Positions 7,292 to 14,956 are shown, counted from the first letter of the stretch. The stretch is DNA of 32,685 nt from Bacteroidales bacterium (GCA_016281475.1 JAEEIS010000195.1:1-32685); one strand, 5' to 3'. The notes: generated by a model not told the origin, from the letters alone. Program-made: numbers and translations.

Positions 7292-9262
7292 TTAATACTC
7301 GTGTACGAGACGGACGGAGCAACCGGTGGAATAGGTCACGTTGTTGCGCATGGCGTTGGCATTGGGGCCGATGTGGAAGGTGTAGCCCGTGGTGCCGTTA
7401 ACATGGCTGGTGGTCCAATAGTTACCGACGGTGCCTACGTTAGAGGTGCTGCTGCTGGTACGCTGACCGGCGGCGGGCAGGAACACGGCACCAGCGGCCT
7501 CCATCAGAGCCCAGTTGGCAGCGTTGTAGACATTGGAGGTGTAGCTGCTGTCGGAGTTGACAAAGGTCAGGCCCGAGGGGCAGGTCCAATCATCGGGAAG
7601 CAGGATGAAGCCGGGAGTGTTCTCCACAGTGGCCATACCTCTGAGCTGGGCGGCATTGGGACGCAGGGTCAGGAGGTAGGTCCACTCGGTGGAAGTGAGG
7701 GTACGCCAGAGGGCGGTCTGGTTGCCACCGTTGATGATGGGGTTGTAGAAGCCCCAGTCGGCGTTGGCATAGAAGCCGGTCAAGTCGTTACCGTTCGGAT
7801 CCTCGGTGTACTCGGTATTGTTAGTGGTGGTCTCATAGGGCATGTAACGGCCTGCGCCGCCATCCCAACCGCTGGTGCCATAGCCGAAGAGGTCAATCCA
7901 GTCGGAGCAGTAGGCCTGCATGTAGACATTGTTGTTGGCAGCACCAGCAACATCATACTGGTTGACAGCAAAACGCCAAGTCTTGATGCGGGGACGATAC
8001 TGGAGGTTGCCCTGCGAGAAGTTGACCTTGGTGTTGGCGCTGACGCTGAAAATACCGGGAAGGGTACCCTTGATGCGAGGATGCTCCAACTCAAAGATGC
8101 GGTTGTTGAGGCTGTCGAAATAGAAGTTGTAGGTGTTGTTGAGACTGTCGATGCGGGCATTCAGGGCTGCCACCTCGGCTGCGAGGGAAGAGTCCACATA
8201 GGCCTTGTTGGCTGCATCGAGTGGGTCGGTGGGAGTGTAGACGTTCTTAATCTGATTGTAAGCGTTGTTGTTGATAGCAATAACATCGTTCAGGCCCTGA
8301 GTCTCAGTGGTGATGAATCCGAGGTCGTTGTAGAAGTCGCTGAGGTTAGTGGGGTGGTTCAGCACGCTGTCCCACTCGATGGTGGTCTGGTTGTTGCTAG
8401 GCAGCACCACGTAGTTGCCGTTGACATAGAGAGTGTCACCACTGACAGAGAGCGTAAGGGTCAGGTCGTTGATGAATTCGCTCAGACGGGTGGGGTGGTT
8501 CAGCACGCTGTCCCATTCGATGGTGGTGGCACCAGTGCTGGGAGGCAGGATGACGTAGTTGTTGCCGCCGACGAACAGGGTGTCGCCGCTGACGGAGAGA
8601 TTCAGGTCATTGATGAACTGGCTGAGGCGGGTGGGGTGGTTCAGCACGCTGTCCCACTCAATGGTGCCGCGGCAGTTGCTGGGGAGGACGACATAGTTGC
8701 CGTTGACAAAGAGGGTGTCGCCACTGACAGAGAGGGCGAGGTTCAGGTCGTTGATAAACTGGCTGAGACGTGTGGGCGCATTGCGCAGGCTGTCATAGCG
8801 GTAGCCCCAGTTGCGGAACATGGGATCCTGCTCATTGTACGACCAGTCGTCGCTCATTCTGTCGGCAATGGTAGCCCGGTTGGCGTAGAGGGCATAAGGC
8901 ACAGCCAGAATCTTCTGTGTGGCAGAAAGGGTGTAGTTGATGCCTCCGGCGAGGTCAACCTCACTCTTGATAAAATAAGGTCCGTTGGCCCAGTTGATGT
9001 TGGCAAAAGCATCCGAGTTGTCGCCAACAATAAGGGTGAAGAGACCATTGGCGTTGGTAGCGGCAACTTCTTCCTGCTGGTAGATAATGGTACCCATAGC
9101 AGAGCCTTGGAGGATGCTGATGCGTACACCGACGTTGCGGTTAGTTATGAGCTGTCCCGCAGCGTTGCGGGCGACGGCTTGGTAATTGAAACCTTTGGGA
9201 GCCTGTGCATAGAGTGTTGCAAAGGTGAAGATTGCTAAAAGCGTAGTTAGAATTTTTTTCAT
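7292..9262 (-). CDS. Exported repeat-containing surface protein with lectin-like C-terminal domain
   Basis: A signal peptide (MKKILTTLLAIFTFATLYAQ) is followed by the Bacteroidota tail-fibre-like N-terminal module, recognised by APKGFNYQAVARNAAGQLI and VPYALYANRA. Residues about 155-310 hold exact 47-residue repeats (EWDSVLNHPTRLSQFINDL, then SVSGDTLFVNGNYVVLP). A probable trimerising coiled coil follows (AAEVAALNARIDSLNN and FDSLNNRIFELE). The last 240 residues begin GTLPGIFSVSANTKVNFSQG and end GYTFHIGPNA...GCSVRLVHEY. This ending is typical of FISUMP/sulfatase-modifying-factor or C-type-lectin-like folds. It has no T9SS sorting domain of its own. It is the last of four tightly spaced genes, 2 bases after a T9SS type A protein, and ends at a strong terminator. 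An extended trimeric surface fibre or adhesin is inferred; the ligand is unknown. Confidence 0.7.
   Translation of the reverse strand: MKKILTTLLAIFTFATLYAQAPKGFNYQAVARNAAGQLITNRNVGVRISILQGSAMGTIIYQQEEVAATNANGLFTLIVGDNSDAFANINWANGPYFIKSEVDLAGGINYTLSATQKILAVPYALYANRATIADRMSDDWSYNEQDPMFRNWGYRYDSLRNAPTRLSQFINDLNLALSVSGDTLFVNGNYVVLPSNCRGTIEWDSVLNHPTRLSQFINDLNLSVSGDTLFVGGNNYVILPPSTGATTIEWDSVLNHPTRLSEFINDLTLTLSVSGDTLYVNGNYVVLPSNNQTTIEWDSVLNHPTNLSDFYNDLGFITTETQGLNDVIAINNNAYNQIKNVYTPTDPLDAANKAYVDSSLAAEVAALNARIDSLNNTYNFYFDSLNNRIFELEHPRIKGTLPGIFSVSANTKVNFSQGNLQYRPRIKTWRFAVNQYDVAGAANNNVYMQAYCSDWIDLFGYGTSGWDGGAGRYMPYETTTNNTEYTEDPNGNDLTGFYANADWGFYNPIINGGNQTALWRTLTSTEWTYLLTLRPNAAQLRGMATVENTPGFILLPDDWTCPSGLTFVNSDSSYTSNVYNAANWALMEAAGAVFLPAAGQRTSSSTSNVGTVGNYWTTSHVNGTTGYTFHIGPNANAMRNNVTYSTGCSVRLVHEY
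8339..8800. repeat. 141-bp in-frame tandem repeat, three full copies plus one partial
   Basis: The same landmark (GCTGAGRCGGGTGGGGTGGTTC-like on the plus strand) recurs at about 8339, 8480, 8621 and 8762, exactly 141 bases or 47 codons apart. The middle copies are nearly identical at the DNA level (TTCAGCACGCTGTCCCA is shared), while the outer copies have diverged. Exact spacing and high identity suggest recent expansion by slippage or unequal recombination, so copy number may vary between strains. Confidence 0.9.
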
Positions 9263-9264
9263 GA

Positions 9265-9780
9265 CTATTTGGCCTTAATAATTTTATAAATATTCTTTTT
9301 TGTCTGATCGGGGGTTGCCACGTGGAGCATGTAGGTTCCGGCAGCCAGTTGCTGGAGGTCGATAGTTTGCTGGCCTCCCTGATAGTTGCCTCGCGACAGG
9401 ATTTGTCCATTGGCGTTGTACAGTGTGTAGGACAGCTGCATGGGCTGGTCGCACTCAAGGATGACGTAGTCGGCTGTGGGGTTGGGGTAGAGTGCCACAC
9501 CCACAGTGAGCGCCTCAATTCCCTGATACTGCGCGTCGCGGGCAGTAATGGGCTGCTGCACACCTTCGGAGAAGGACTCGGTGATGTTGACCACCGTGAC
9601 GGCCGGGGCATAGGCAGTCTTCACTGCTATCTCGCCCCCACTGAAACTCAGCGAGCCCGTCACACTGGCAGCGTCGCCGCCAAAGCTGGTAATGGCTTGT
9701 TGGGCCCGCAGGCCGCCACCCCAGCACAACAGTGCTAGAAGCACAATGGCTGAAATTCGGGTTTGTGTTTTCTTGTGCAT
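9265..9780 (-). CDS. Short T9SS type A sorting-domain protein
   Basis: A signal peptide (ISAIVLLALLCWGGGLRAQ) is followed by only about 65 residues (QAITSFGGDAASVTGSLSF and so on). A type A T9SS sorting domain then fills the rest: VGVALYPNPTADYVILE at about 93-109, LYNANGQILSRGN, LAAGTYMLHV and the basic end KKNIYKIIKAK. Type A domains are recognised by the T9SS translocon and usually lead to attachment to A-LPS at the cell surface. At 171 residues, the cargo part is unusually small. The N-terminal GGDAAS...GSLSFSGGE pattern is common in small Bacteroidota surface proteins. It lies 17 bases after the OmpA-family gene and 2 bases before the repeat protein, so it may act as an anchor or partner for the latter; that is inference. 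Confidence 0.85.
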   Translation of the reverse strand: MHKKTQTRISAIVLLALLCWGGGLRAQQAITSFGGDAASVTGSLSFSGGEIAVKTAYAPAVTVVNITESFSEGVQQPITARDAQYQGIEALTVGVALYPNPTADYVILECDQPMQLSYTLYNANGQILSRGNYQGGQQTIDLQQLAAGTYMLHVATPDQTKKNIYKIIKAK

Positions 9781-9797
9781 ATTATTTAGTCTTTTTA

Positions 9798-11210
9798 TTA
9801 TTCCTTATTATAGCCGGCATTGCCGTCGGTGTTGCGGATGCCCACATTCAGCACCTCGATCTCGACGCGGCGGTTGTGGAAACGGCCTTCGGGCGTGGTG
9901 TTGGTGTCGATGGGATACTTCTCGCCGAAGCCTTCAGGCACCATGCGGCTAGAGTCGATACCCTTCGACTGGAGATAGCGGATGACCGACTTAGAGCGGT
10001 TGAGAGACAGCGTCTCGTTGTACGAGTCGGAACCCAGACTGTCGGTGTGGCCGATAATCTTAATTCTCATCTCGGGGAAGGCATTCATCATCATGGCAAC
10101 CTCGTCAAGATGCGGATACGATTCGCTGCGCAGACGATAGGAGTCGAAGTCGAAGTTGATGTTGAACAGGCATATGCGCTTGTCGCTGATGTCTACGCCC
10201 AGTTTGATAAAGGCATACATCTCGCCAAACGAGTAGCAGTCTTTGCGCACATACTCCAGACTGTCGCCAGAGACGGGACCGGGCTTGATAATATACACGG
10301 TGTCGGTCTGCGTGGTAGTGGTGGTGTCGTGCTGCTCCACATACACGGTGTCTTGCACATACACAGTGTCGACCTGCTGCGGTCCGCGAGGACGCTTCTC
10401 CTTGTTCTTCCAGCTGTCGTCGAGCGGGAGGGCGATGCGCAGAGCCACCTCGATGCCGCGATTCTTACGGGTCTCCTGATAGAGCTCGGCACCGGGAATC
10501 AGATGGTTCAGGATAATGGAACGGTCGTTGTCGGCAACCGTCGGGTTGTTCAAAATCTCGCGCTGTGCGAAATTGTTGAGCAGTCCGAGGTTGTACCCGG
10601 CCTCCAACGACATCAGGACGGGTATCCCGTTGGTAGGAATCAGGAAGTCGATACCGCCGCCCAGCAGCACACTCGCGTCGTATGGGTGGATATCGGCCTT
10701 GGTAATAGTCGTGTTGCATCCCTCGGGGTAGTCCTCCTGGTCGAAATAGGTGACCTTGCCACCGTAGGCCATGTTGAACTGGGGCGCCACCATCAGGTAG
10801 GGCGACACATAGCTGTTAGGAATGCGGAAGTTGTACGTAATGGGCAGCCGGAAGTCCACATAATGAGCCTTCAGGCGATAGCGCACATCCTTCCACTCCA
10901 AGCTGTCGGCGCGTCCCACCAGCGACACCTCAGGACGGATGGCGAGGTTCGACTTGCCCAGATGGAAGTGGCCGAACAGGCCCACCATTCCCTGGGGCTG
11001 CAGGAAGTGCTTGTAGATACTGATGGGTTTGTGCGAGTAGACCATGTCGGACAGGTTCAGGCCGCCGCGCACACCGATGAGGTTGCGGGGGAACAGAATC
11101 GGGCCCTCGTATGTTGTGTCGGTATCATTCTTCGTTGTAGGTTCTTGGGCAAGAGCCATGTTGGTCATCAGGACCACCGAAATGATAAGAAAAAATACGT
11201 TACGTTTCAT
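9798..11210 (-). CDS. OmpA-family outer-membrane protein
   Basis: After a signal peptide (MKRNVFFLIISVVLMTNMALAQ) the protein has a PorT/OMP-like beta-barrel part with RNLIGVRGGLNLSDMVYSHK, YNFRIPNSYVSPYLMVAPQF and GGGIDFLIP. A linker of Thr- and Val-rich repeats follows (VDTVYVQDTVYVEQHDTTTT at about 270-300). The C-terminal domain from about 380 is OmpA-like, with MRIKIIGHTDSLGSDSYN, LSLNRSKSVIRYLQSKGI and NRRVEIEV, the peptidoglycan-binding signature. The 470-residue product would link the outer membrane to the cell wall. It follows the lipoprotein gene by 3 bases and precedes the T9SS type A gene by 17 bases, forming one operon. The combination suggests support for assembly or anchoring of the downstream surface proteins. 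Confidence 0.88.
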   Translation of the reverse strand: MKRNVFFLIISVVLMTNMALAQEPTTKNDTDTTYEGPILFPRNLIGVRGGLNLSDMVYSHKPISIYKHFLQPQGMVGLFGHFHLGKSNLAIRPEVSLVGRADSLEWKDVRYRLKAHYVDFRLPITYNFRIPNSYVSPYLMVAPQFNMAYGGKVTYFDQEDYPEGCNTTITKADIHPYDASVLLGGGIDFLIPTNGIPVLMSLEAGYNLGLLNNFAQREILNNPTVADNDRSIILNHLIPGAELYQETRKNRGIEVALRIALPLDDSWKNKEKRPRGPQQVDTVYVQDTVYVEQHDTTTTTQTDTVYIIKPGPVSGDSLEYVRKDCYSFGEMYAFIKLGVDISDKRICLFNINFDFDSYRLRSESYPHLDEVAMMMNAFPEMRIKIIGHTDSLGSDSYNETLSLNRSKSVIRYLQSKGIDSSRMVPEGFGEKYPIDTNTTPEGRFHNRRVEIEVLNVGIRNTDGNAGYNKE

Positions 11211-11213
11211 AAG

Positions 11214-11876
11214 CTACTTGTCTAAGGATTTAAAATATTTTTCTGCCATGTTGTCACCGTCGTTCCAATAGCGGTAGGTGCCTACATCGGATATACGGCC
11301 CCATTCGTCCTCCTTGTCGATGATGTACTCGGCATACTGGAAATTCTTCAGGCCCGTCTTGGTGAGCGTGCCGGAAACCACCGATGCCGTTTTGCTCCAT
11401 GACGACTTGTCGAGCTGGATGGTCTGGATGCAGTAGACGGTGATGTTGCTGTCCTCACCAATCACGCGGGCGCGCTCAGCGTTGCCGATGACGTCGTTGA
11501 TCTGAGCCTCGTCGAGGAAGATGGTGTCGCTCTGGCCCTGGATGTAGTTAATCTTGCCGCGGAGGCTCTGGCCGGAGAACTCCATGAACAGTTCCACAAA
11601 GTCGAGTCTCACACCGTCGGATGCAAACTTACAATCCATCGGAGACGCCTTGAACTTCCCTTTGATGGTGGCGGGATTCACACCCTCGTGGATGACAAAT
11701 CCGTTCATCGAGAGCTGTTCCTGGATATGCTCAGGAATGACATCATAAGGGATTTTTCCATAAGGCTGGGGCAGCACAATCGTGTCGTTACCCTCCTTCA
11801 GGCAGCCCGTTAACAAGAAAAAGGGCAGTGCCATCAGTGCCAAAAGGATTCTTAAATGTTTGTTACACTTGGTCAT
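11214..11876 (-). CDS. Lipoprotein of unknown function, first gene of the surface operon
   Basis: A 220-residue protein with a type II signal peptide: hydrophobic LLALMALPFFLL and lipobox LTGC at about residues 22-25. The mature part has no family I recognise. It contains a GKIPYDVIPEHIQEQL segment, a long predicted beta-rich region (VRLDFVELFMEFSG, GKINYIQG) and ends YRYWNDGDNMAEKYFKSLDK. It is the first gene of the four-gene operon: the promoter is about 35 bases upstream and the OmpA-family gene starts 3 bases after its stop. Periplasm-facing or surface lipoprotein attached to a membrane is the only role that can be supported. Confidence 0.75.
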   Translation of the reverse strand: MTKCNKHLRILLALMALPFFLLTGCLKEGNDTIVLPQPYGKIPYDVIPEHIQEQLSMNGFVIHEGVNPATIKGKFKASPMDCKFASDGVRLDFVELFMEFSGQSLRGKINYIQGQSDTIFLDEAQINDVIGNAERARVIGEDSNITVYCIQTIQLDKSSWSKTASVVSGTLTKTGLKNFQYAEYIIDKEDEWGRISDVGTYRYWNDGDNMAEKYFKSLDK

Positions 11877-11907
11877 AATTATATTTATTAGTTATATTCC
11901 TAAAATG

Positions 11908-11936
11908 CAAATATACGTTTTTTTCTGGAATAACAA
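11908..11936 (-). promoter_or_regulatory. Promoter of the four-gene surface operon
   Basis: On the minus strand a -7 box TATATTTG (11908-11915) is preceded, 18 bases away, by a TTG at 11934-11936. This matches the Bacteroidota sigma consensus TTG-N18/20-TAnnTTTG. The -7 box ends 31 bases upstream of the lipoprotein ATG. An A-rich spacer (AGAAAAAAAC) lies between the boxes. Confidence 0.75.
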
Positions 11937-12030
11937 TCGTTAACCTCGAATTTTTTTTTCGACGTCCTTGTTTTGCTGCCATTTCGCGTCTTTCCTCTCC
12001 ACGACTCGCCGCCCCTTACCGTATCGTACG

Positions 12031-12064
12031 GATTCCTACCGATTCTTACCGATTCTTACCGATA
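12031..12064. repeat. 10-bp tandem repeat GATTCYTACC
   Basis: Three consecutive 10-base units (GATTCCTACC, then GATTCTTACC twice) followed by GATA lie in the gene-free stretch between the surface operon and the KamB-like gene. A related half-unit, CGTATCGTACG, lies just before. No function is evident. The rest of the stretch 11937-12119 shows an A/T-rich run next to the promoter and nothing else I can support. Confidence 0.6.
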
Positions 12065-12119
12065 GCCATGTCGAATAAGGCTCCTACAGCGATGAAGGAC
12101 CGTTGAGCAATCGCCAAGA

Positions 12120-12262
12120 ATGGGAGGGTTGGTAAAGGCTGGGTGGGGGGAACGTTAAGGTGTGTAGGGGTGCGGGAGGGAGGAGGATGGGATGCGGGAG
12201 GGGAGGTGAAGGAAAGTGGGAGGGGTGGGGATAGGGAGTGGGAGGGGTTATGGGCGGGGGCA
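12120..12262 (-). terminator. C-rich, G-poor transcript tail, possible Rho-dependent termination region
   Basis: The plus strand is strongly G- and purine-rich with almost no C over about 140 bases (GGGTGGGGGG, GGGAGGGAGGAGG, GGAGGGGTGGGGATAGGG). The minus-strand transcript leaving the KamB-like gene is therefore C-rich and G-poor, as in rut sites bound by Rho. No hairpin plus T run terminates that gene, which supports the reading. The G-rich strand could alternatively form G-quadruplexes. The stretch overlaps the last codons of the gene. Confidence 0.35.
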
Positions 12263-13264
12263 TTTCATCACGTCGTAGACGGGGCATTGCAGCGCGTCGG
12301 AGAGTTGCTGGCAGGCTTCGGTGGAGTTGAGCGTGTAGCCTTGTGGCGAGGTGGGGTTGAGACAGACCGCCACCAGTCGCGAGCGTTGCAGGACGATTAG
12401 TTTCCCGCCGCGGCGGGTGTATTCGGCGTAGGCCTCTGGGGTGATGAAGAGCTTGGTGAAGTCGCGCACTACCAGCACGGTGTCGCGTATGGTGGGTTGG
12501 GCGGCGAGGTATTTCAGCAGGCGGTCGCTGACCGCGCCGGCGGCGAAGAGGGTGCTGCCGTGGCGGAACAGGTCGTCCTCGCCCCTACCCAGCAGAAACA
12601 CCGAGGCGATGCCGAGGTCGTGTACCTTGCCGCCGCTGTCGACGGCCCAAATTCCCGACGGGATGTTGGCGAACTTGGCGCGCAGGCTGTCGTCGACCTC
12701 GGGGAGGTTGATGAGTCGGTAGACGAAGCGGGTGCGGGAGATGAGCTGCTGCAGGTTGGGCGAGACGGCGGCGCCAGTGGCGAGAATCATGGCGTCGGTG
12801 ACGGTGGGGGAGGCGAGGCTGAGGCGCGACAGGGCGCCGTCGACTACGGTGAGCTGCACTCCGCGTTGGCGGAAATCGTTAATCTGCCGCCGCAGCATTC
12901 CTGTGGTGGCGGCTCCGGACAACAGTATTTTGCCCGGGCAGAGCACCTGTGCCGTCACCAGGCGGCCCAGGGCGGTGCGCTGTTCACCCACGCCGAGTAT
13001 GTCGGACACCAGCCGCCGTTGGGTGTAGTGCCGCTCGGAGGTGATGAACTGCATCCCCTCGTACAGCCGTATCTCGGGCTTGGCGGTAGCGTAGACAGAG
13101 TCCACCTGTTCACCGTCTACCCCGATGGAGGTGACGGCGGTGGAGATGCCCAACTCGTCCAGTCGGCCCAACAGATAGTTCAGGCAGACGGTCTTGCCGG
13201 TGTTCTTTTCAAGCCCTACAATCGACAGGCTCCGATAGTTACGTATGTCCTCAACAAATGGCAT
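12248..13264 (-). CDS. P-loop protein resembling lysine 5,6-aminomutase reactivase subunit KamB
   Basis: A 338-residue P-loop protein with Walker A GLEKNTGKT near its N-terminus (IRNYRSLSIVGLEKNTGKT). It continues with TAVTSIGVDGEQVDSVYATA, LCPGKILLSGAATTGMLRRQ, TVVDGALSRLSLASPTVTDA and ILATGAAVSPNLQQL. The GKT loop, IGVDGE and VDGALSRLSLASP segments agree with my recollection of KamB, which with the MutS-like KamC reactivates the B12-dependent aminomutase of lysine fermentation; no search was possible. A KamC-like gene is 5 kb away, but no kamD/kamE is in the window. An ATG at 13324 would give 20 extra residues, but the promoter (-7 box TACCTTTG) lies inside that extension. I therefore place the start at 13264, almost at the expected transcript start, implying a leaderless mRNA. 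A dethiobiotin-synthetase-like fold is another way to describe the P-loop. Confidence 0.65.
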   Translation of the reverse strand: MPFVEDIRNYRSLSIVGLEKNTGKTVCLNYLLGRLDELGISTAVTSIGVDGEQVDSVYATAKPEIRLYEGMQFITSERHYTQRRLVSDILGVGEQRTALGRLVTAQVLCPGKILLSGAATTGMLRRQINDFRQRGVQLTVVDGALSRLSLASPTVTDAMILATGAAVSPNLQQLISRTRFVYRLINLPEVDDSLRAKFANIPSGIWAVDSGGKVHDLGIASVFLLGRGEDDLFRHGSTLFAAGAVSDRLLKYLAAQPTIRDTVLVVRDFTKLFITPEAYAEYTRRGGKLIVLQRSRLVAVCLNPTSPQGYTLNSTEACQQLSDALQCPVYDVMKCPRP

Positions 13265-13272
13265 TTCGGCTG

Positions 13273-13304
13273 CAAAGGTACGTTTTTTTTCCGACATAGG
13301 GCAA
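13273..13304 (-). promoter_or_regulatory. Promoter of the KamB-like gene, deciding its start
   Basis: On the minus strand, TACCTTTG (13273-13280) is an exact TAnnTTTG -7 box, and a TTTTG with its TTG at 13302-13304 lies 21 bases upstream as the -33 element. The -7 box ends only 8 bases before the ATG at 13264, so the leader would be a few bases or none. Confidence 0.65.
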
Positions 13305-13372
13305 AAGTGGTGCGCGTGGGGCAATAAAAACGCTTGTTGCGCGTTATCGGTGGCATGAAGAAATCACAGACA

Positions 13373-14497
13373 ATGAAGAAACTGGTGATGCTATATGTGG
13401 CGTTGCTCGCCCTCGCTGCCACGACTGCCTGCAGGAGCGGGAGGAGAATTGCTTTGTCTGATAACCCAATCTGCGCCACCTCGTTTGTAAAGGCTGAAAT
13501 ACAGTATCGGACAGACTCGGCTGTCTATGTGAAATGGGGTGAATCAGAACCGTTTGATTGTCAGCCTCTCGTTGACTATCTGTGCCGCTGCCGTGCGCGA
13601 AAAGAGCCATTGAAATTTCTGTCGTCGGTTGTTGTCAGATTGTACGACGACAGCAATAACGAATACTCGCTGGGGTTCTCAGCAAGCGGAAGGTGCTTAA
13701 AAATAGGAGGGGGGACTTTCCGAATGTCGGAGCGCGACGCTGTCGAAATTGAGAAATTGTTGGCTGCCGCCAGCGTGTCGGAGCGGTATGGGACGCTGAA
13801 GGGACGGGTGGTCGAAAGTGGGACAAAGCGGCCATACATGGCGGCCAATGTGCTGCTCAAACAGAATGGGCAATTGGTGGGTGGCGCGACTACGGACGAG
13901 GATGGTTGCTACACCATTCGCCACATCCCGTTCGGCGACTATACAATCGAGGTCCATGCCATAGGGTGCAAGCCTCTGGAAGAGGATGTGACCATAGGGT
14001 ATCCGACATTCGCGATTAGGCATTTCGTGGTGGATTTTGATTCGTCGCGCATCACGTGTGCCTTGCCTGTAATAATTGACATTGGCACCTCTGACAAGGA
14101 TACGTCGGGTGGGGCGATGAACATATCAACATCTAATGACAATGACAGCTACCCCTATCGGATAACCATGATTGCGGCACCATTGGACATTATGACGGTT
14201 GTCGACATCCCGCCGGAAGCGTTTGATAGAGGATGGCATTATTGCGACACGGTTGTTATCTCAAATCCCGATACGATACGCCGTATTGTGGATGGGATGA
14301 TAGGCGGGGCAACGCCCAACAAGAATGGGGGGATAGACACAAGAGGGAAACTGATACTGAAATACCACGACAGGGAGGACATGACTGTATACTACGACAG
14401 GCTCTATATGATGCTGGGCGGCAGATACTATTATGCCGATAAGGATGTCACGGGATGGTTAAATGAATTAATGGAGCAAGCAAGAAAACAAAAATGA
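13373..14497 (+). CDS. Exported protein with a CarboxypepD_reg-like domain
   Basis: A signal sequence (MKKLVMLYVALLALAATTAC) ends in a Cys, so this is a probable lipoprotein with a weak lipobox (TTAC). Two in-frame starts lie upstream (TTG 13334, ATG 13355), but the ATG at 13373 begins a standard signal peptide. Residues about 140-210 form a carboxypeptidase-regulatory-like beta-sandwich, marked by LKGRVVESGTKRPYMAANV, GGATTDEDGCYTIRHIPFGD and YTIEVHAIGCKPLEEDV. This domain is common at the N-terminus of TonB receptors but stands alone here. The C-terminal part (DIPPEAFDRGWHYCDTVVI, YYADKDVTGWLNELMEQ) is unrecognised. Its stop overlaps the next start (ATGA), so the two are coupled. Function unknown; envelope location likely. 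Confidence 0.7.
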   Translation: MKKLVMLYVALLALAATTACRSGRRIALSDNPICATSFVKAEIQYRTDSAVYVKWGESEPFDCQPLVDYLCRCRARKEPLKFLSSVVVRLYDDSNNEYSLGFSASGRCLKIGGGTFRMSERDAVEIEKLLAAASVSERYGTLKGRVVESGTKRPYMAANVLLKQNGQLVGGATTDEDGCYTIRHIPFGDYTIEVHAIGCKPLEEDVTIGYPTFAIRHFVVDFDSSRITCALPVIIDIGTSDKDTSGGAMNISTSNDNDSYPYRITMIAAPLDIMTVVDIPPEAFDRGWHYCDTVVISNPDTIRRIVDGMIGGATPNKNGGIDTRGKLILKYHDREDMTVYYDRLYMMLGGRYYYADKDVTGWLNELMEQARKQK

Positions 14498-14937
14498 AGA
14501 AGATAGTCCACACAATTAGGGCGAGGCGCATCCACTTTCTGTGGATATTTATGGCGACATATATGTTGCTCCATGCACCATGGGTAATATACTTGCTCTG
14601 CAATTTCGACGAGTGGGTCCGTGCCACGGAGAGCGAGCCGTGGCTCGTGGTTTTGATAATGATAGTTTTGCCGGTTGTTGTAGCAATCTTGCTCGGAGTC
14701 TTTGCCTATATCGTTTATGAGAAAGGAGCGACGCGGAAGATGGTGTACATCTGCCCATTGGTGTTTTTCGTGGTGTTGCTGACGTTGACCTATCTACGTT
14801 TGGCCTTCACGGACTTGGGCGCGTTAATCTTTTGCTCTGTGCCAGCGTGTCTCTACGCATTGGAGATATTTGTAGCCACATCACTCGCCGCCCCGCCTGA
14901 GAAAGAACTACATCATGATGACATATCACAGTTATGA
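14494..14937 (+). CDS. Small integral membrane protein of unknown function
   Basis: A 147-residue protein with four likely transmembrane helices: FLWIFMATYMLLHAPWVIYL (about 15-34), WLVVLIMIVLPVVVAILLG (about 50-68), MVYICPLVFFVVLLTLTYL (about 83-101) and LGALIFCSVPACLYALEIF (about 108-126). A basic N-terminus (MKKIVHTIRARR) suggests a cytoplasmic start, and the tail is His/Asp/Glu-rich. I recognise no family. It is coupled by a 4-base overlap to the upstream lipoprotein and followed after 19 bases by a secreted protein, so the three probably share one transcript. Confidence 0.65.
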   Translation: MKKIVHTIRARRIHFLWIFMATYMLLHAPWVIYLLCNFDEWVRATESEPWLVVLIMIVLPVVVAILLGVFAYIVYEKGATRKMVYICPLVFFVVLLTLTYLRLAFTDLGALIFCSVPACLYALEIFVATSLAAPPEKELHHDDISQL

Positions 14938-14956
14938 CAAACAAAATTAACGACCC

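Noticed and set aside
8339..8800. CRISPR-like array
   Set aside because: The repeats are in-frame protein-coding units of 141 bp without unique spacers.
7301..9238. A 645-codon open frame on the plus strand opposite the repeat protein
   Set aside because: It mirrors the repeated codons of the minus-strand gene, has Val/Gly-heavy composition without domains, and lacks a signal or known motif, whereas the minus frame has a signal peptide and recognisable modules.
7292..9262. Diversity-generating retroelement target (lectin-like C-terminus)
   Set aside because: No reverse transcriptase gene or template repeat is present in the window, so hypermutation is not supported.
9732..11225. A 497-codon open frame on the plus strand opposite the OmpA-family gene
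   Set aside because: The His/Val/Gln-rich product has no domain; the minus-strand frame encodes a clear OmpA-type protein.
12084..12287. Pro-rich 67-codon frame in the gene-free stretch
   Set aside because: It is a by-product of C-rich composition, with no start context, motif or signal.
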